The notes under the pieces were generated by a model. It was not told the DNA's origin. It did not search any database and was given only the letters and a program-made list of their open reading frames with translations. The translations under genes and the position numbers were made by a program. Source: Eubacterium sp. AF36-5BH (GTDB lineage Bacteria > Bacillota > Clostridia > Lachnospirales > Lachnospiraceae). From it: a stretch of 64,000 nt of DNA. The number at the start of each line of letters is the position of its first letter. Position 1 is the stretch's first letter. The DNA lies in contig NZ_QTVG01000007.1 of assembly GCF_003460505.1 (NCBI RefSeq), positions 26,716-90,715 on the forward strand. Direction: 5' to 3'. Shown here piece after piece: positions 1 through 7,870 of this stretch.

Positions 1-122
1 GACATATTTAGTGAATGTCTTTCGGCATACATAGTAAGTCTTTTGTGCTCATCATCAGTAAGCCTTACAGCAACAATTTTATCTTTGTTATTGTCTGATT
101 TTGGTCTTCCCATCTTTGACAT
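1..122 (-). CDS. Ribbon-helix-helix DNA-binding protein, N-terminal part only
   Basis: The gene runs off the left edge; about 40 codons are visible. The translation starts MSKMGRPKSDNNKDK and goes on IVAVRLTDDEHKRLTMY, the pattern of a CopG/Arc-like ribbon-helix-helix protein (basic GRPK start, then a short strand and a helix with charged residues). Such proteins act as repressors or as accessory factors of relaxases on mobile elements. I chose the ATG at 120-122 because GGAGG lies 7 nt upstream; an in-frame ATG at 126-128 is too close to that site. A strong promoter sits just upstream. The end and exact role cannot be seen. Confidence 0.6.
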   Translation of the reverse strand, partial: MSKMGRPKSDNNKDKIVAVRLTDDEHKRLTMYAERHSLNM

Positions 123-143
123 ATGCATACCTCCTATGTTGCT

Positions 144-172
144 ATTATATTTTTTGTTTAACAAAAAGTCAA
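144..172 (-). promoter_or_regulatory. Sigma-A type promoter of the ribbon-helix-helix gene
   Basis: On the minus strand TTGACT (167-172) is followed after exactly 17 nt by TATAAT (144-149), and the start codon lies about 20 nt further on. This is a near-consensus housekeeping promoter. Confidence 0.75.
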
Positions 173-344
173 GCTTATATTTGTTTTCTTCTTACCTGTT
201 TTGTTTCTCATCCTGAACTGGATAATGGTTTAAAAACTCATAAAGTATTTGTTAATTTAGTAAAGGACAAAATTAAATTATATTTCAATGTTTATTATGG
301 AAAATTTTTTTATAGAATATTATTATAAATTCTTTTTTACAGTA

Positions 345-386
345 AAAAACCACAGGCGAATCAATTTTAAAACGCCTGTGTTTTTT
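345..386. terminator. Bidirectional intrinsic terminator
   Basis: CACAGGCG (351-358) and CGCCTGTG (373-380) form an 8-bp stem. A T run follows on the plus strand (381-386) and an A run precedes it (345-350), so it can work in both directions. On the minus strand it ends the transcript of the gene at 433-849. The rest of 123-432 holds only the promoter above and no gene that I can support. Confidence 0.8.
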
Positions 387-432
387 CTAATTCTAACAGC
401 AACTAGGATTTACTACATCCAAATAAATCATT

Positions 433-849
433 CTACCTTTTAACATTTTTTCCTCTCAATTCGTCAATTAAACTAATCAATGCATTACATTCCTCAATAA
501 ATTCTGTTTCGTTTTGAATAATTTCTTTGGATTTTCTTTTTTCTCTTCTGATAAATTTTATAACTGCTTCATATTGTTGTTTAAGTGCATGCTTTGATGA
601 ATTACCTTTTAATATTTTTCGTAATATTCTATTAAAGTAAATCTTTGACTCTGCATTGTCATATAGTACATGATCATATTTATCATTAAATACAAGATCA
701 TCGATATTTAGTAACTCATTTACATCATTTAAATCTTCACATTCATCTAGCAAAAAGTCATTATTAAATTCAATTGCTTGAATCAATTCATTTCTTGCAA
801 TATCAAGATTTTCTTCTGATATTTTAACAATATCTTCCTTTGTGTGCAT
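433..849 (-). CDS. Hypothetical acidic, helical protein (138 aa)
   Basis: I do not recognise this family. The protein is rich in Asp, Glu, Lys and Asn and is predicted by eye to be mostly helical, with a basic stretch near the C-terminus (IRREKRKSKEI) and no membrane segment. I set the start at ATG 849 (MHTKEDIVK) because the AGAGAGGAAG ribosome binding site lies about 6 nt upstream; the frame is open 11 codons further. It follows the 203-aa gene at 934-1545 on the same strand and is followed by a terminator at 345-386, so it is probably the last gene of that transcript. Confidence 0.5.
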   Translation of the reverse strand: MHTKEDIVKISEENLDIARNELIQAIEFNNDFLLDECEDLNDVNELLNIDDLVFNDKYDHVLYDNAESKIYFNRILRKILKGNSSKHALKQQYEAVIKFIRREKRKSKEIIQNETEFIEECNALISLIDELRGKNVKR

Positions 850-933
850 AAAAACTTCCTCTCTTTCTTTATGTGTGTACACTTTATTCCTGTGAATAAG
901 CTATATTCTTTTCCGATAAAACTATTTCTAATT

Positions 934-1545
934 CTAATTTTTACACTTCCAAAATTCTTCATTAATTTCTTCATTAATTTCTTCATTTATTCCTTCGTTT
1001 TCAAATAATTCATAACCTACTAATTGGCAAGATCTATTATACCAAAATATACACTCATCCTTTTTTGACCACTCTTTTTTCTTATGTATTTCGTAACAAG
1101 TATACATAAGTGGATTCTCCTTTGCATGTTCTAATGCCTTATACATTTGATTATATATTTGCCCATCTTCAGTTACATACATTCCATCATACTCACCTTC
1201 CAAACTGATTACTTTTTTTATCCTGTTCAATTCTTCCTTTAAAATTTCTTTGTCCCAATCAAACAGACTATCATCATCATCTAAAAAAACTAGTAATTTG
1301 ATATATCTCTCTAAAATTGGTGTTTCCAATCTGCAAAAATCTTTCAAAATACATATAGCAAAACTTTCGTTTTTATATTGCCTTTCCTCTTTAGGTGTAA
1401 AACTTACGTAATATAACTGTTCCATTTCATCATAAGCTTCTTTTGAGCACCCCAACATTTCTAGTTTTAATGGTAACTCCGAAAGCAACATATCTAAATT
1501 GAAATAGTCTGTGCGCCTCGTATTTGTGTCAATTTTTAGTCCCAT
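934..1545 (-). CDS. Hypothetical protein with C-terminal NEE repeats (203 aa)
   Basis: No family recognised. The protein is acidic with an aromatic-rich C-terminal half and no signal peptide or membrane segment. Near the C-terminus the tripeptide-like unit INEE is repeated three times, and the DNA there is a short tandem repeat (about 950-985), which could vary in copy number. A ribosome binding site GGAGGG stands 5 nt before the ATG at 1545. It lies between a BspA-type repeat gene and the 138-aa gene on the same strand. Confidence 0.5.
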   Translation of the reverse strand: MGLKIDTNTRRTDYFNLDMLLSELPLKLEMLGCSKEAYDEMEQLYYVSFTPKEERQYKNESFAICILKDFCRLETPILERYIKLLVFLDDDDSLFDWDKEILKEELNRIKKVISLEGEYDGMYVTEDGQIYNQMYKALEHAKENPLMYTCYEIHKKKEWSKKDECIFWYNRSCQLVGYELFENEGINEEINEEINEEFWKCKN

Positions 1546-1645
1546 CTTTTCCCTCCTATAGTAAGTTCGATTTTATAAATAGTTCATACAAAATCTTTAT
1601 AAGAAGAATAGCAAAACTGATGAGACAAATTTGTCCTATGAAATT

Positions 1646-2008
1646 TTATTTTATCTTTAACATCAAATCATTCATAACATTATCAAGCTTACGACATCCC
1701 TCAAATGCATAGTCCTCGATTTCTTTTATAGTTCCAGGTATTCTAATTTTATTTATGTTACCACATCCATCAAACGCTCCCTCACCTATTTGTTCTATTC
1801 CATGGTTAAAAATTATTGTTTTCAAATTATCACAATCAGCAAAAGCCTCTCTTCCAATTTTTCTCATAGTTTTTGGCATAACTACTTTTTCTACGTTTGA
1901 ATTTTCAGCAAATACATATTCATCTATATGTGTAAAACCTTCCGGAATATAAATCACCTTTTCTTTACCTACAACTGATGTAAGAATTTTTTCTGACTTA
2001 AATTTCAT
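1646..2008 (-). CDS. Small BspA-type leucine-rich repeat protein (120 aa)
   Basis: The sequence contains about three repeats of the LRR_5/BspA type, each with a core like IGREAFADCDNLKTI or IGEGAFDGCGNINKI about 23 residues apart. Such repeats make curved solenoids that bind proteins. Most members of this family are long surface proteins; this one has no signal peptide and is only 120 aa, so it is probably cytoplasmic or a fragment of a longer gene. It starts 16 nt after the stop of the 218-aa gene, with only a weak ribosome binding site (AGAGAA), which suggests translational coupling. Confidence 0.65.
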   Translation of the reverse strand: MKFKSEKILTSVVGKEKVIYIPEGFTHIDEYVFAENSNVEKVVMPKTMRKIGREAFADCDNLKTIIFNHGIEQIGEGAFDGCGNINKIRIPGTIKEIEDYAFEGCRKLDNVMNDLMLKIK

Positions 2009-2024
2009 ATCACAATTTTATTCT

Positions 2025-2681
2025 CTATTTATTTTCTTTCGCCTGCTCTAACCATGCATGATATTCCCAATCAATCTTTGTTTCGTAATTTTTCTCTTCT
2101 GTTTTCTTTCTTATCTTGTCTTGGAAAATAGTATATTCCGTAATGTCATTCCATGTACTCCATTTAACTGACTTACAATAATTTAAATCCAAGCCCAGTT
2201 TATTTTTTTCTTCAGAAGCATTTGCTACTTTGATAATATAACTATCCACCGGAACATCTAATTTTTCCTTACTGATAGGGCATTCATCAAACATCAATAA
2301 ATATTTCAACGTCATATTTACCCATTTTTGAGAAAGACCATATGTAAATCCTTTTTCATTTGTCCATATATCTTGTTCATCAGCTTTTTGTTTAATTAAC
2401 TCAATCAATTCTATAGGTTCTGTGATTGAATTTATATTTTCTTTAAATAGTTCATATACACTATTTTTAAACTCTTCCTTTTTATTATTAAAAATCTTTG
2501 CATCTTCTTTTTTCATATTCTTTATCATCGAAAGTGAGTATTTATAAGGTATTCTTCTTGACAAATCCCTATACGCTCTATTAATACATTTTTTTAAAAT
2601 ATCTTCCTTTTCATTATCAATGTCAATTTCAAAATTTGTATAAGTCAAAAATCTTTGCATGTCATGATTTAAAATTCTCAT
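2025..2681 (-). CDS. Hypothetical protein (218 aa)
   Basis: I cannot name this family. The protein is soluble and charged, with a more conserved-looking middle (TYGLSQKWVNMTLKYLLMF) that resembles a helix found in several uncharacterised proteins of Firmicute mobile islands. The start at 2681 has an AAAGGAG site about 7 nt upstream. It is the first gene of a minus-strand run with the leucine-rich repeat protein. The WYL regulator gene ends 54 nt upstream of its start, so the regulator may read through into it. Confidence 0.5.
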   Translation of the reverse strand: MRILNHDMQRFLTYTNFEIDIDNEKEDILKKCINRAYRDLSRRIPYKYSLSMIKNMKKEDAKIFNNKKEEFKNSVYELFKENINSITEPIELIELIKQKADEQDIWTNEKGFTYGLSQKWVNMTLKYLLMFDECPISKEKLDVPVDSYIIKVANASEEKNKLGLDLNYCKSVKWSTWNDITEYTIFQDKIRKKTEEKNYETKIDWEYHAWLEQAKENK

Positions 2682-2734
2682 ATGTTTTCTCCTTTGCTTT
2701 TTTAATTTAACATTTTTTTAAAGTAACTTACTCA

Positions 2735-3778
2735 TTAATTTTCTTCATAGTTCAACAATGCTGCTTTTAAGTCGTCTTTAACTGCATCAACTAACGTTTG
2801 TGGACTTAATACCTTTACATGCAACGCATACTGTAACGCCCATTTTCTCATTGACATTTCATTCACATACACCGAACATGTTACTTCATCGTCTGTTTCG
2901 TCCATAAACTGAACCTCTTTCCCAAACCAGTCAAAGATTTCGCTCAATATGTATTTTTTAGCTTTAAACTTCACACGTATGCTTTCGCCGCTAAACATAT
3001 ATATGTGTTCCATAACATGTTTTGGAAGATCAATTCCGTTTTCCAAGCCTTTAACCTGTTTTTGCGGTTTAACCTTTTCTTGAAGCATCTTTATATCTGT
3101 CATTCGGTCAACTCTAAAATGTGCCACATTATCGTATTTATCCACATTGCAAATCAAGTAGTATTTGTCATTAACAGCCACCATTTGATATGGATTAATT
3201 ACATAAGGTTCACTTTTTCTTGGATGAAGTTTCTTGTCCGTTCCATATTCATTGTATGTAAAAGCAACTTTCCTGTGTTTTGTTATTGCTTCATCCAATA
3301 TGTCCAGTGTAAAAAATAGCTGATTATTGCGTGGCATATTGTCCGGCAAATTCTGAATATGTTTAACACGTGATTTAAAGAATTCATTAGATAAACCTTC
3401 AATCTTAGCAATCATATCTTTGCATTGTCTGGCTGGTAAATATCTGTTAAACAATAAACTGTCAATTAAAAGTCGTAGCTCACTGTCCGTAAATTCTCTT
3501 TTTAAATAAAAATCAGATAATATCGAGCTTTCTTCCTTAACCCCCTCTCTGTTTTTTACATAACGAACCGTCTCTGTGTATTCAATTTCATATCCGAAAT
3601 CAATGAGGTTCATAATGTTTCTTTTGATAGTTTTGCGTTCAACAGTAGTGTTATATTCATTCTTTAATATTTCAGCTATCTGTTTCTGACTTAATTTGTG
3701 ATTTTCATCAGTATAACGTTTTAGAATGTCTAAAATATTTATTATAATCATTTTCTTTGGTGGTATAGTGTAATTCAT
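2735..3778 (-). CDS. WYL-domain transcriptional regulator
   Basis: Residues 1-80 form a winged helix (LSQKQIAEILKNEY, then VERKTIKRNI as recognition helix). Residues from about 160 to 230 form a WYL domain, seen in INPYQMVAVNDKYYLIC and HFRVDRMTDI. The 347-aa length is normal for WYL regulators, and the C-terminal WCX-like extension is present. This class is known to sense nucleic acid or nucleotide ligands and often controls defence systems (BrxR and CapW are relatives). Here the genes on the same strand downstream are the 218-aa, leucine-rich repeat, 203-aa and 138-aa genes. A dyad overlaps its own -10 box, which suggests autoregulation. A GGGA ribosome binding site precedes the ATG. Confidence 0.85.
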   Translation of the reverse strand: MNYTIPPKKMIIINILDILKRYTDENHKLSQKQIAEILKNEYNTTVERKTIKRNIMNLIDFGYEIEYTETVRYVKNREGVKEESSILSDFYLKREFTDSELRLLIDSLLFNRYLPARQCKDMIAKIEGLSNEFFKSRVKHIQNLPDNMPRNNQLFFTLDILDEAITKHRKVAFTYNEYGTDKKLHPRKSEPYVINPYQMVAVNDKYYLICNVDKYDNVAHFRVDRMTDIKMLQEKVKPQKQVKGLENGIDLPKHVMEHIYMFSGESIRVKFKAKKYILSEIFDWFGKEVQFMDETDDEVTCSVYVNEMSMRKWALQYALHVKVLSPQTLVDAVKDDLKAALLNYEEN

Positions 3779-3853
3779 ATTTCGTCCCTTTCTTACACAT
3801 TATCTTAATGACCTTATATATCCAATTTTTCCGCTCTCATAATTACTTTAATT

Positions 3854-3874
3854 ATAACACATACAAGGTGTAAT
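3854..3874. promoter_or_regulatory. Candidate operator and promoter of the WYL regulator
   Basis: ATAACAC and GTGTAAT flank a 7-nt spacer and match as inverted repeats at 6 of 7 positions. On the minus strand a TATAAT -10 box (3851-3856) overlaps the left half, with a TTACAT -35-like box 16 nt upstream. A regulator bound here would block transcription of the WYL gene. Confidence 0.4.
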
Positions 3875-3904
3875 GTAAGTATAATATTTTAATATATAAT
3901 ACTT

Positions 3905-4363
3905 TTATTTTATCTTGTTATATTTCTTTAAAGCATCTAAAACTTTATTAAATATCATCTGATTCGGATAATATCTATAATCAGCAAATATGCTTATACC
4001 ATTCTTGTTGTAGTATTCCAATATAGCTGCTGCACATGCTGCACTTCTACTTTGACCATATTCACATTGACATATAATATCCATATTCTTATTATATGCC
4101 TCATCTATAAATTCTGCCAGTTCATCTACTTCTGTAAAATATGTTTCAAAAGTCAAATCATATTCCGGCAATACTTCTATATCAATATCATTTACTGCTA
4201 CTTGAAATAGCATATCTGCTTTTCCTGAATAATCAACGGGAGTAGCCCTCTCTCCTTTTGCATTTGGTGGATCATAAAAACTAATAACCGCTGTATTCTT
4301 CAATTTTTTTACTTTTTTTAATAACTCCTCAATTGCTTTCTTTGAATAAATTTCTATATTCAT
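3905..4363 (-). CDS. Dual-specificity/tyrosine phosphatase-like protein
   Basis: The motif CEYGQSR at about residues 100-106 is the CX5R signature loop of cysteine-based protein phosphatases, and the following alanine-rich helix (SAACAAAILEYY) is typical. An acidic loop that could supply the general acid lies in the DYSGKAD region or at DLTFETYF. Substrate unknown. The start was set at ATG 4363 because GAGG lies 5 nt upstream; a GTG six bases earlier is too near. It follows the metallophosphoesterase by about 50 nt and probably shares its transcript, so the two may act in one dephosphorylation system. Confidence 0.65.
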   Translation of the reverse strand: MNIEIYSKKAIEELLKKVKKLKNTAVISFYDPPNAKGERATPVDYSGKADMLFQVAVNDIDIEVLPEYDLTFETYFTEVDELAEFIDEAYNKNMDIICQCEYGQSRSAACAAAILEYYNKNGISIFADYRYYPNQMIFNKVLDALKKYNKIK

Positions 4364-4412
4364 TTGCACCTCTTTAATAACTTAATTTTTTTACAAACAA
4401 ACTAATAGTCTG

Positions 4413-5132
4413 CTACATTATTCTTCTAAAATTTCCAACCACTTCATCGGTATGCATATTCCTGATATTATTAAATATAGCTATATCACTTTCACTAATT
4501 TTCTTATCCATATGCCAATGTCCAAAATAATGCTTCTTATATTCTACATTGTCCACTATCCATTGAATGTAATTTTGTAACTTAATTTCCTCTATTGCTT
4601 TGTGTCTTTGACCAAGTTTCTTAACAAGCCTCCTTTGACAAGTGTGGGTAATAATATAATCAACTTTAAAATCTGCATTAATTAAATTATTTAGTCCACT
4701 ATCGTACTCATTTTCATTAGGAAGTTCTTCTTCAAAATATGTTTTATTTTTCTCGCGCCAAAAGCGGTCAACACTATAAGCTCCGCCAAAACAAAAAATT
4801 TTGATTCCATCTATATTGACTATTTCACCTCTCATTATGTGAATGACTCTAGGCAATAACTTATGGCATTTTGCACCACAGAACTCACTTATTTCTGTTC
4901 TATTAATAAAATTGTGATTTTCATGATTTCCATCTACAAAGACAATGTATGCATTCTTGCTCTCAAGCATATTGTTAAGTATAGTATATTTATCACTATT
5001 TGAATTTATATCAAACCAAAATAATCCAAAATCCCCCGTTACAAACAACATTTCATCATTCTCAATACTCCTTACCATTTCCAATAGTAGCAAAATATCA
5101 CCATGTACATCACCGGTCACTAAAACGTGCAT
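4413..5132 (-). CDS. Calcineurin-like metallophosphoesterase
   Basis: All metal-binding motifs of the family are visible in order: GDVHGD at residues 7-12, GDFG around 33, GNHEN around 69, THT around 158 and GHWH near 200. The enzyme should hold two metal ions and cleave phosphomonoesters or phosphodiesters; substrate unknown. The length (239 aa) is normal. A GGAAAGGGG ribosome binding site lies upstream of ATG 5132. It leads a two-gene unit with the CX5R phosphatase. Such small phosphoesterases are frequent cargo of genomic islands. Confidence 0.85.
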   Translation of the reverse strand: MHVLVTGDVHGDILLLLEMVRSIENDEMLFVTGDFGLFWFDINSNSDKYTILNNMLESKNAYIVFVDGNHENHNFINRTEISEFCGAKCHKLLPRVIHIMRGEIVNIDGIKIFCFGGAYSVDRFWREKNKTYFEEELPNENEYDSGLNNLINADFKVDYIITHTCQRRLVKKLGQRHKAIEEIKLQNYIQWIVDNVEYKKHYFGHWHMDKKISESDIAIFNNIRNMHTDEVVGNFRRIM

Positions 5133-5634
5133 TAATTACCCCTTTCCTAGTAAATCGTCACTTTTGTTCAAATAAAACCTATCATACTATAAATTTTAAC
5201 CCTCTTTTATAAAATATAAAAAAATAGATGTGACATTTTTACCGCATCCATTTCTAGTTACTCTCGCCATTAAAAATTAAATTGTCTTTTTTCCTATATA
5301 TCATTATACCACTACAATTTCTACTTTTTTTCTCAAGCTGACTTTTTTACAATAGCACGACGCATAATATTTAATCACTTTGTCTTGCATTCTTTTTTTC
5401 TATATAAAATCCCTTTTGTTCATTTGTTTTTCTAGTACCTAACACACAATTTTACATCTTATGTTATGACCTAAATTTATAAAATAATTATATTATTAGT
5501 TATTACAAACAAAAAACCTTCAGGTTTTGCATTCCTGAAGGTTCTCCAAAAAATTATAGGAAGAAACTATATTCAAATATGATATGAACTTCTAATCACG
5601 AGGAAAGAAAAAATAGTTCATATCGTCTGTTTAT
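5133..5634. other. Intergenic stretch with a terminator
   Basis: About 500 nt without a supported gene. It holds the terminator at 5511-5543, a weaker hairpin followed by a T run on the minus strand around 5217-5250, and the unassigned promoter of the metallophosphoesterase gene. Confidence 0.5.
5511..5543 (-). terminator. Terminator of the XRE regulator gene
   Basis: AACCTTCAGG (5515-5524) pairs with CCTGAAGGTT (5534-5543), a 10-bp perfect stem, and on the minus strand it is followed by a T run. It lies about 90 nt after the stop of the XRE gene. Confidence 0.8.
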
Positions 5635-5958
5635 CTAATTAATTACATCCTGTTCTTTTATCTGATTAATCATTGCTCCGAATAGTACTGAGAGTTTTGA
5701 TTTCATTTCTAATGGAAGCTCATTTAATGCTTCATCCACAGATGCTATGTTGTTCTTAACTCCTAATATTGTATTTGGATCAGTTTCCAAGGTGTCTGCT
5801 ATCTTGAATAATAATTCTATACTCATATTCTGAGAACCACCCTCAATCTGATAAATATGTGACTGGCTTGTTTTTGTTCTATATGCCAATTCAAAAACTG
5901 ATATATTTTTCTTAATTCTGATTTCTCTTATTCTATTTCCAATTTCAATGTTATCCAT
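5635..5958 (-). CDS. XRE-family helix-turn-helix repressor
   Basis: Residues 5-62 form a Cro/C1-type helix-turn-helix: IGNRIREIRIKKNISVFELA, then TSQSHIYQIEGG and SIELLFKIADTLE. The remaining 45 residues are a short helical tail, probably for dimerisation. The length (107 aa) is typical. AAGGAGA precedes ATG 5958. Repressors of this size usually control the element they sit in, and the upstream region to 6336 carries repeats that could be its targets. Confidence 0.85.
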   Translation of the reverse strand: MDNIEIGNRIREIRIKKNISVFELAYRTKTSQSHIYQIEGGSQNMSIELLFKIADTLETDPNTILGVKNNIASVDEALNELPLEMKSKLSVLFGAMINQIKEQDVIN

Positions 5959-6336
5959 TTTAATCTCCTTCTCTAATAAAGGAATGTGTTACCACGTCTG
6001 GTATGTTGGGATGTTAAAAGCAACATCAGACAACGCCAAAAGTCCTTTCCAACAAGTCTCTTTCAATCTGACCGTCATCAGTATATGAAAATATCACGGC
6101 TACCAAATATGGGTCACGGCTCATTCATATTTTCAAACTATTTACATATAGTAGAAACTCATTACACATTCTAATGCTAATCCTCGATTCTAAGGATTCT
6201 GGTTCTTTCCTGAACCTCTTTTATCTTACTATTGTTATAACTAAATTACGTGGGAGCACCACTACTACTTTTTTAGTGTTCCTCATCCTCAACTACAATG
6301 CATTTCCTACCTGTAACAATGTAATCAATAGTAGTA
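5959..6336. other. Non-coding stretch with repeats upstream of the XRE gene
   Basis: About 380 nt with no convincing gene. It contains GAAAATAT and ATATTTTC as inverted outer arms (6087-6134) around two direct copies of CACGGCT, and the first copy of the 22-nt repeat described at 6249-6270. It may be the control region of the XRE gene or part of a structured transcript. Confidence 0.4.
6249..6270. repeat. 22-nt repeat, copy 1
   Basis: Matches copy 2 at 6676-6697 at 20 of 22 positions, with core AGCACC followed by CTACTACTT in both. The repeat can form a small hairpin on either strand. The two copies flank the small gene at 6337-6546. Confidence 0.5.
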
Positions 6337-6546
6337 TCAAAATTCATTTTTCGTAGCCCTGTTCTTTGTCGCTGCTTCTCCAATAGTCTTATATAGTCTT
6401 GACTCTCTTAATTTAATTGAGCCTTTTATATCCGTAAAGCAGATCTGATAGAAACCATTGGCTATATTAACTATTATCACTTCTTTTATGTGCATCCCAT
6501 TTTCTATGATATACACGTGCTCTACAATGCCATACTTGTAAATCAA
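6337..6546 (-). CDS. Small conserved hypothetical protein (69 aa)
   Basis: A short beta-rich protein ending in a RLYKTIGEA-type helix. From memory it resembles small proteins seen in Clostridial integrative elements, with a strand-rich body followed by LRESRLY; their function is unknown. The start is a TTG at 6546 with GAGGTG about 6 nt upstream. It stands alone between two copies of a 22-nt repeat. Confidence 0.4.
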   Translation of the reverse strand: MIYKYGIVEHVYIIENGMHIKEVIIVNIANGFYQICFTDIKGSIKLRESRLYKTIGEAATKNRATKNEF

Positions 6547-6675
6547 TTTTACACCTCACACAAATAGTTTTCCGTTAATCATTCTGCTACATATTTCTCA
6601 TCTCCTTTTTTTTATAAACTGTTATTTTATTTTCATTGACCACAGTTTTAATATAAATGTATTTCTTCCCAAAGT

Positions 6676-6697
6676 CGTGGTAGCACCGCTACTACTT
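6676..6697. repeat. 22-nt repeat, copy 2
   Basis: Near-identical to copy 1 at 6249-6270. GTGGTAGC and GCTACTAC around ACC form a hairpin with one G-T pair. Confidence 0.5.
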
Positions 6698-6723
6698 TAC
6701 TTACTTATAAAACGAAAAAAAGA

Positions 6724-6753
6724 CTCCAATGTGACTAATTAATCACATTGGAG
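6724..6753 (-). terminator. Intrinsic terminator
   Basis: CTCCAATGTGA (6724-6734) pairs with TCACATTGGAG (6743-6753) around an 8-nt loop. On the minus strand the stem is followed by a run of seven T. No minus-strand gene is visible just upstream, so it probably stops read-through from the neighbouring element. Confidence 0.75.
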
Positions 6754-6779
6754 CCTTATTTCTCCTATATTTGCCGAAA

Positions 6780-6798
6780 TGGTATCATATTGGTATCA
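6780..6798. repeat. Arm-type tandem repeat (TGGTATCA x2)
   Basis: TGGTATCA at 6780-6787 is repeated at 6791-6798, an 11-bp period (one helical turn). The same layout with other sequences stands beside the other att sites, so I read it as the arm-binding site of a tyrosine integrase belonging to the element on the left. Confidence 0.6.
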
Positions 6799-6880
6799 CT
6801 TCGGTAATATTATATACAATTATGTGGTTCAAAGCCCTTTATTTAAAGGCTTTTTAAAAATTTGAATTCAAAAAAACGGC

Positions 6881-6891
6881 TACTCAAACTC
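6881..6891. other. att site 5 (variant guaA 3' end sequence)
   Basis: TACTCAAACTC differs by one base from the att core TATTCAAACTC found in the end of guaA (51547-51557). A short hairpin (AAAGCC/GGCTTT, 6831-6853) and an arm repeat lie on its left side in the same order as at the other att sites. Confidence 0.55.
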
Positions 6892-6908
6892 TTCCCAAAG
6901 GAAGTATC

Positions 6909-6951
6909 ATCAAATCAAAAATGTTGATTTGATGCGGCATTCCACCGCATC
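6909..6951. other. Two adjoining hairpins, possible oriT or regulatory structure
   Basis: ATCAAATCAA (6909-6918) pairs with TTGATTTGAT (6924-6933), and GATGCGG (6931-6937) with CCGCATC (6945-6951). They lie about 200 nt upstream of a mobilization-accessory gene, which makes an oriT possible, but I see no recognisable nick site. Confidence 0.35.
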
Positions 6952-7147
6952 TGTTTCATCTTATGTTACTCTTTTCATATCGTTTTCAAAAACTTTAGTA
7001 GCAAATCAGTTGCAATTATTCCATGTTGCTTCTACGAAATCCATGGCAGATATAATCTACTTTTACTACTAAAAACGAATAATCAAATTTGGCTTGCGAG
7101 TGCTTAACTGTGCCTGCTGCTACGCCAACTATAAAAGGAGCTTTTCT

Positions 7148-7531
7148 ATGAGCAATCAACACAAACACCCAACTATAAGTTTTAGAATTAGCGATGCTGA
7201 ACGCAAACAAATCGAAGCTCGTATCCTTGCCAGCGGCATGATGAAGAAAGATTACTTTGTCCGTTCCTGCATCTATAATCGCATCTGCGTTGTCGGCAAG
7301 AAAGAAACTATATATCCTCTTGTGCAGACTGTTAATGCTCTGTATCTGCAATTACTTGAAATGCAAAAATCATTTATTGAATGCTGTGAACATCAAGCTT
7401 TAAACAGTCTTCCTACAAGCGATGAAATCAAAGAACTACAGACCGATTATAACAATCTGCTTACAGCCATCATTGACCTGCTTGATGGTGCTAAGTATCT
7501 GTGGGAAGGAGAACATCATGAAGCAAAATAA
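7148..7531 (+). CDS. Mobilization-accessory (MobC-like) DNA-binding protein
   Basis: The protein opens with a ribbon-helix-helix pattern (TISFRISDAERKQIEARILA) followed by SGMMKKDYFVRSCIYN, as in the small relaxosome proteins that sit beside relaxase genes. It resembles the protein at 46279-46611 in element A (SGFQTKQEFIVQSLLYTKI, then VG and a Gln/Leu-rich helix). I set the start at ATG 7148 because AAGGAG lies 7 nt upstream; the frame is open further. No relaxase or integrase remains nearby, so this is probably a leftover of a mobilizable element. It overlaps the next gene by 14 nt. Confidence 0.65.
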   Translation: MSNQHKHPTISFRISDAERKQIEARILASGMMKKDYFVRSCIYNRICVVGKKETIYPLVQTVNALYLQLLEMQKSFIECCEHQALNSLPTSDEIKELQTDYNNLLTAIIDLLDGAKYLWEGEHHEAK

Positions 7532-7784
7532 TCCTTGTTACCTGTTTGGTATGTATGAACCTGACACATATTCCGTTATTGTTAATGCCATCAATGATAC
7601 ATATACCGGCACACCTCTTACTATCAGTTGTGAAAAATGCAATTCAGCTGTCTTGCTCAACACACCTGATGACATTGCGTATCTATATCGGCTTGCCCAA
7701 GAAAATCCTCTGCTGTATGCTGAATTGGCTTGCAAACCTAATGGATTACAGGCATATGTGGATGCTATGAATGAATTTAACTAA
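7518..7784 (+). CDS. Hypothetical protein (88 aa) coupled to the MobC-like gene
   Basis: No family recognised. The protein begins MKQNNPCYLFGMYEPDTY and holds a CEKC pair, with a possible phage/plasmid-like mixed fold and no membrane segment. It overlaps the stop of the MobC-like gene and has AAGGAGA 6 nt before the ATG, so the two are translated together. A long palindromic terminator follows at 7821-7864. Confidence 0.5.
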   Translation: MKQNNPCYLFGMYEPDTYSVIVNAINDTYTGTPLTISCEKCNSAVLLNTPDDIAYLYRLAQENPLLYAELACKPNGLQAYVDAMNEFN

Positions 7785-7820
7785 ACTTACATAGCACTGC
7801 TATATCTTAAACTGCTCTCT

Positions 7821-7864
7821 GAGTATTCTTTCGAGTTTTTTAGAAAAAACTTGAAAGAATACTC
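7821..7864. terminator. Bidirectional terminator, long palindrome
   Basis: GAGTATTCTTTC and GAAAGAATACTC close an almost perfect 44-nt palindrome whose inner arms are T and A runs. It sits between convergent genes (7518-7784 plus and 7871-8140 minus) and can stop both. Confidence 0.75.
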
Positions 7865-7870
7865 AAGTCA

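Larger units (their letters stand above)
6547..7147. other. Non-coding stretch at the left end of element D
   Basis: About 600 nt without a gene. It holds the second 22-nt repeat (6676-6697), a terminator (6724-6753), an 11-bp-period arm repeat (6780-6798), an att-like site (6881-6891) and two adjoining hairpins (6909-6951), each listed separately. Confidence 0.6.

Noticed and set aside
783..986. 67-codon open frame overlapping two minus-strand genes
   Set aside because: It overlaps both real-looking neighbours in another frame and its Lys/Met-rich start comes from the INEE-coding repeat.
6676..6697. Possible T-box antiterminator (core GGTAGCACCGC)
   Set aside because: It lacks the T-box bulge sequence in full, and no amino-acid gene follows on either strand.
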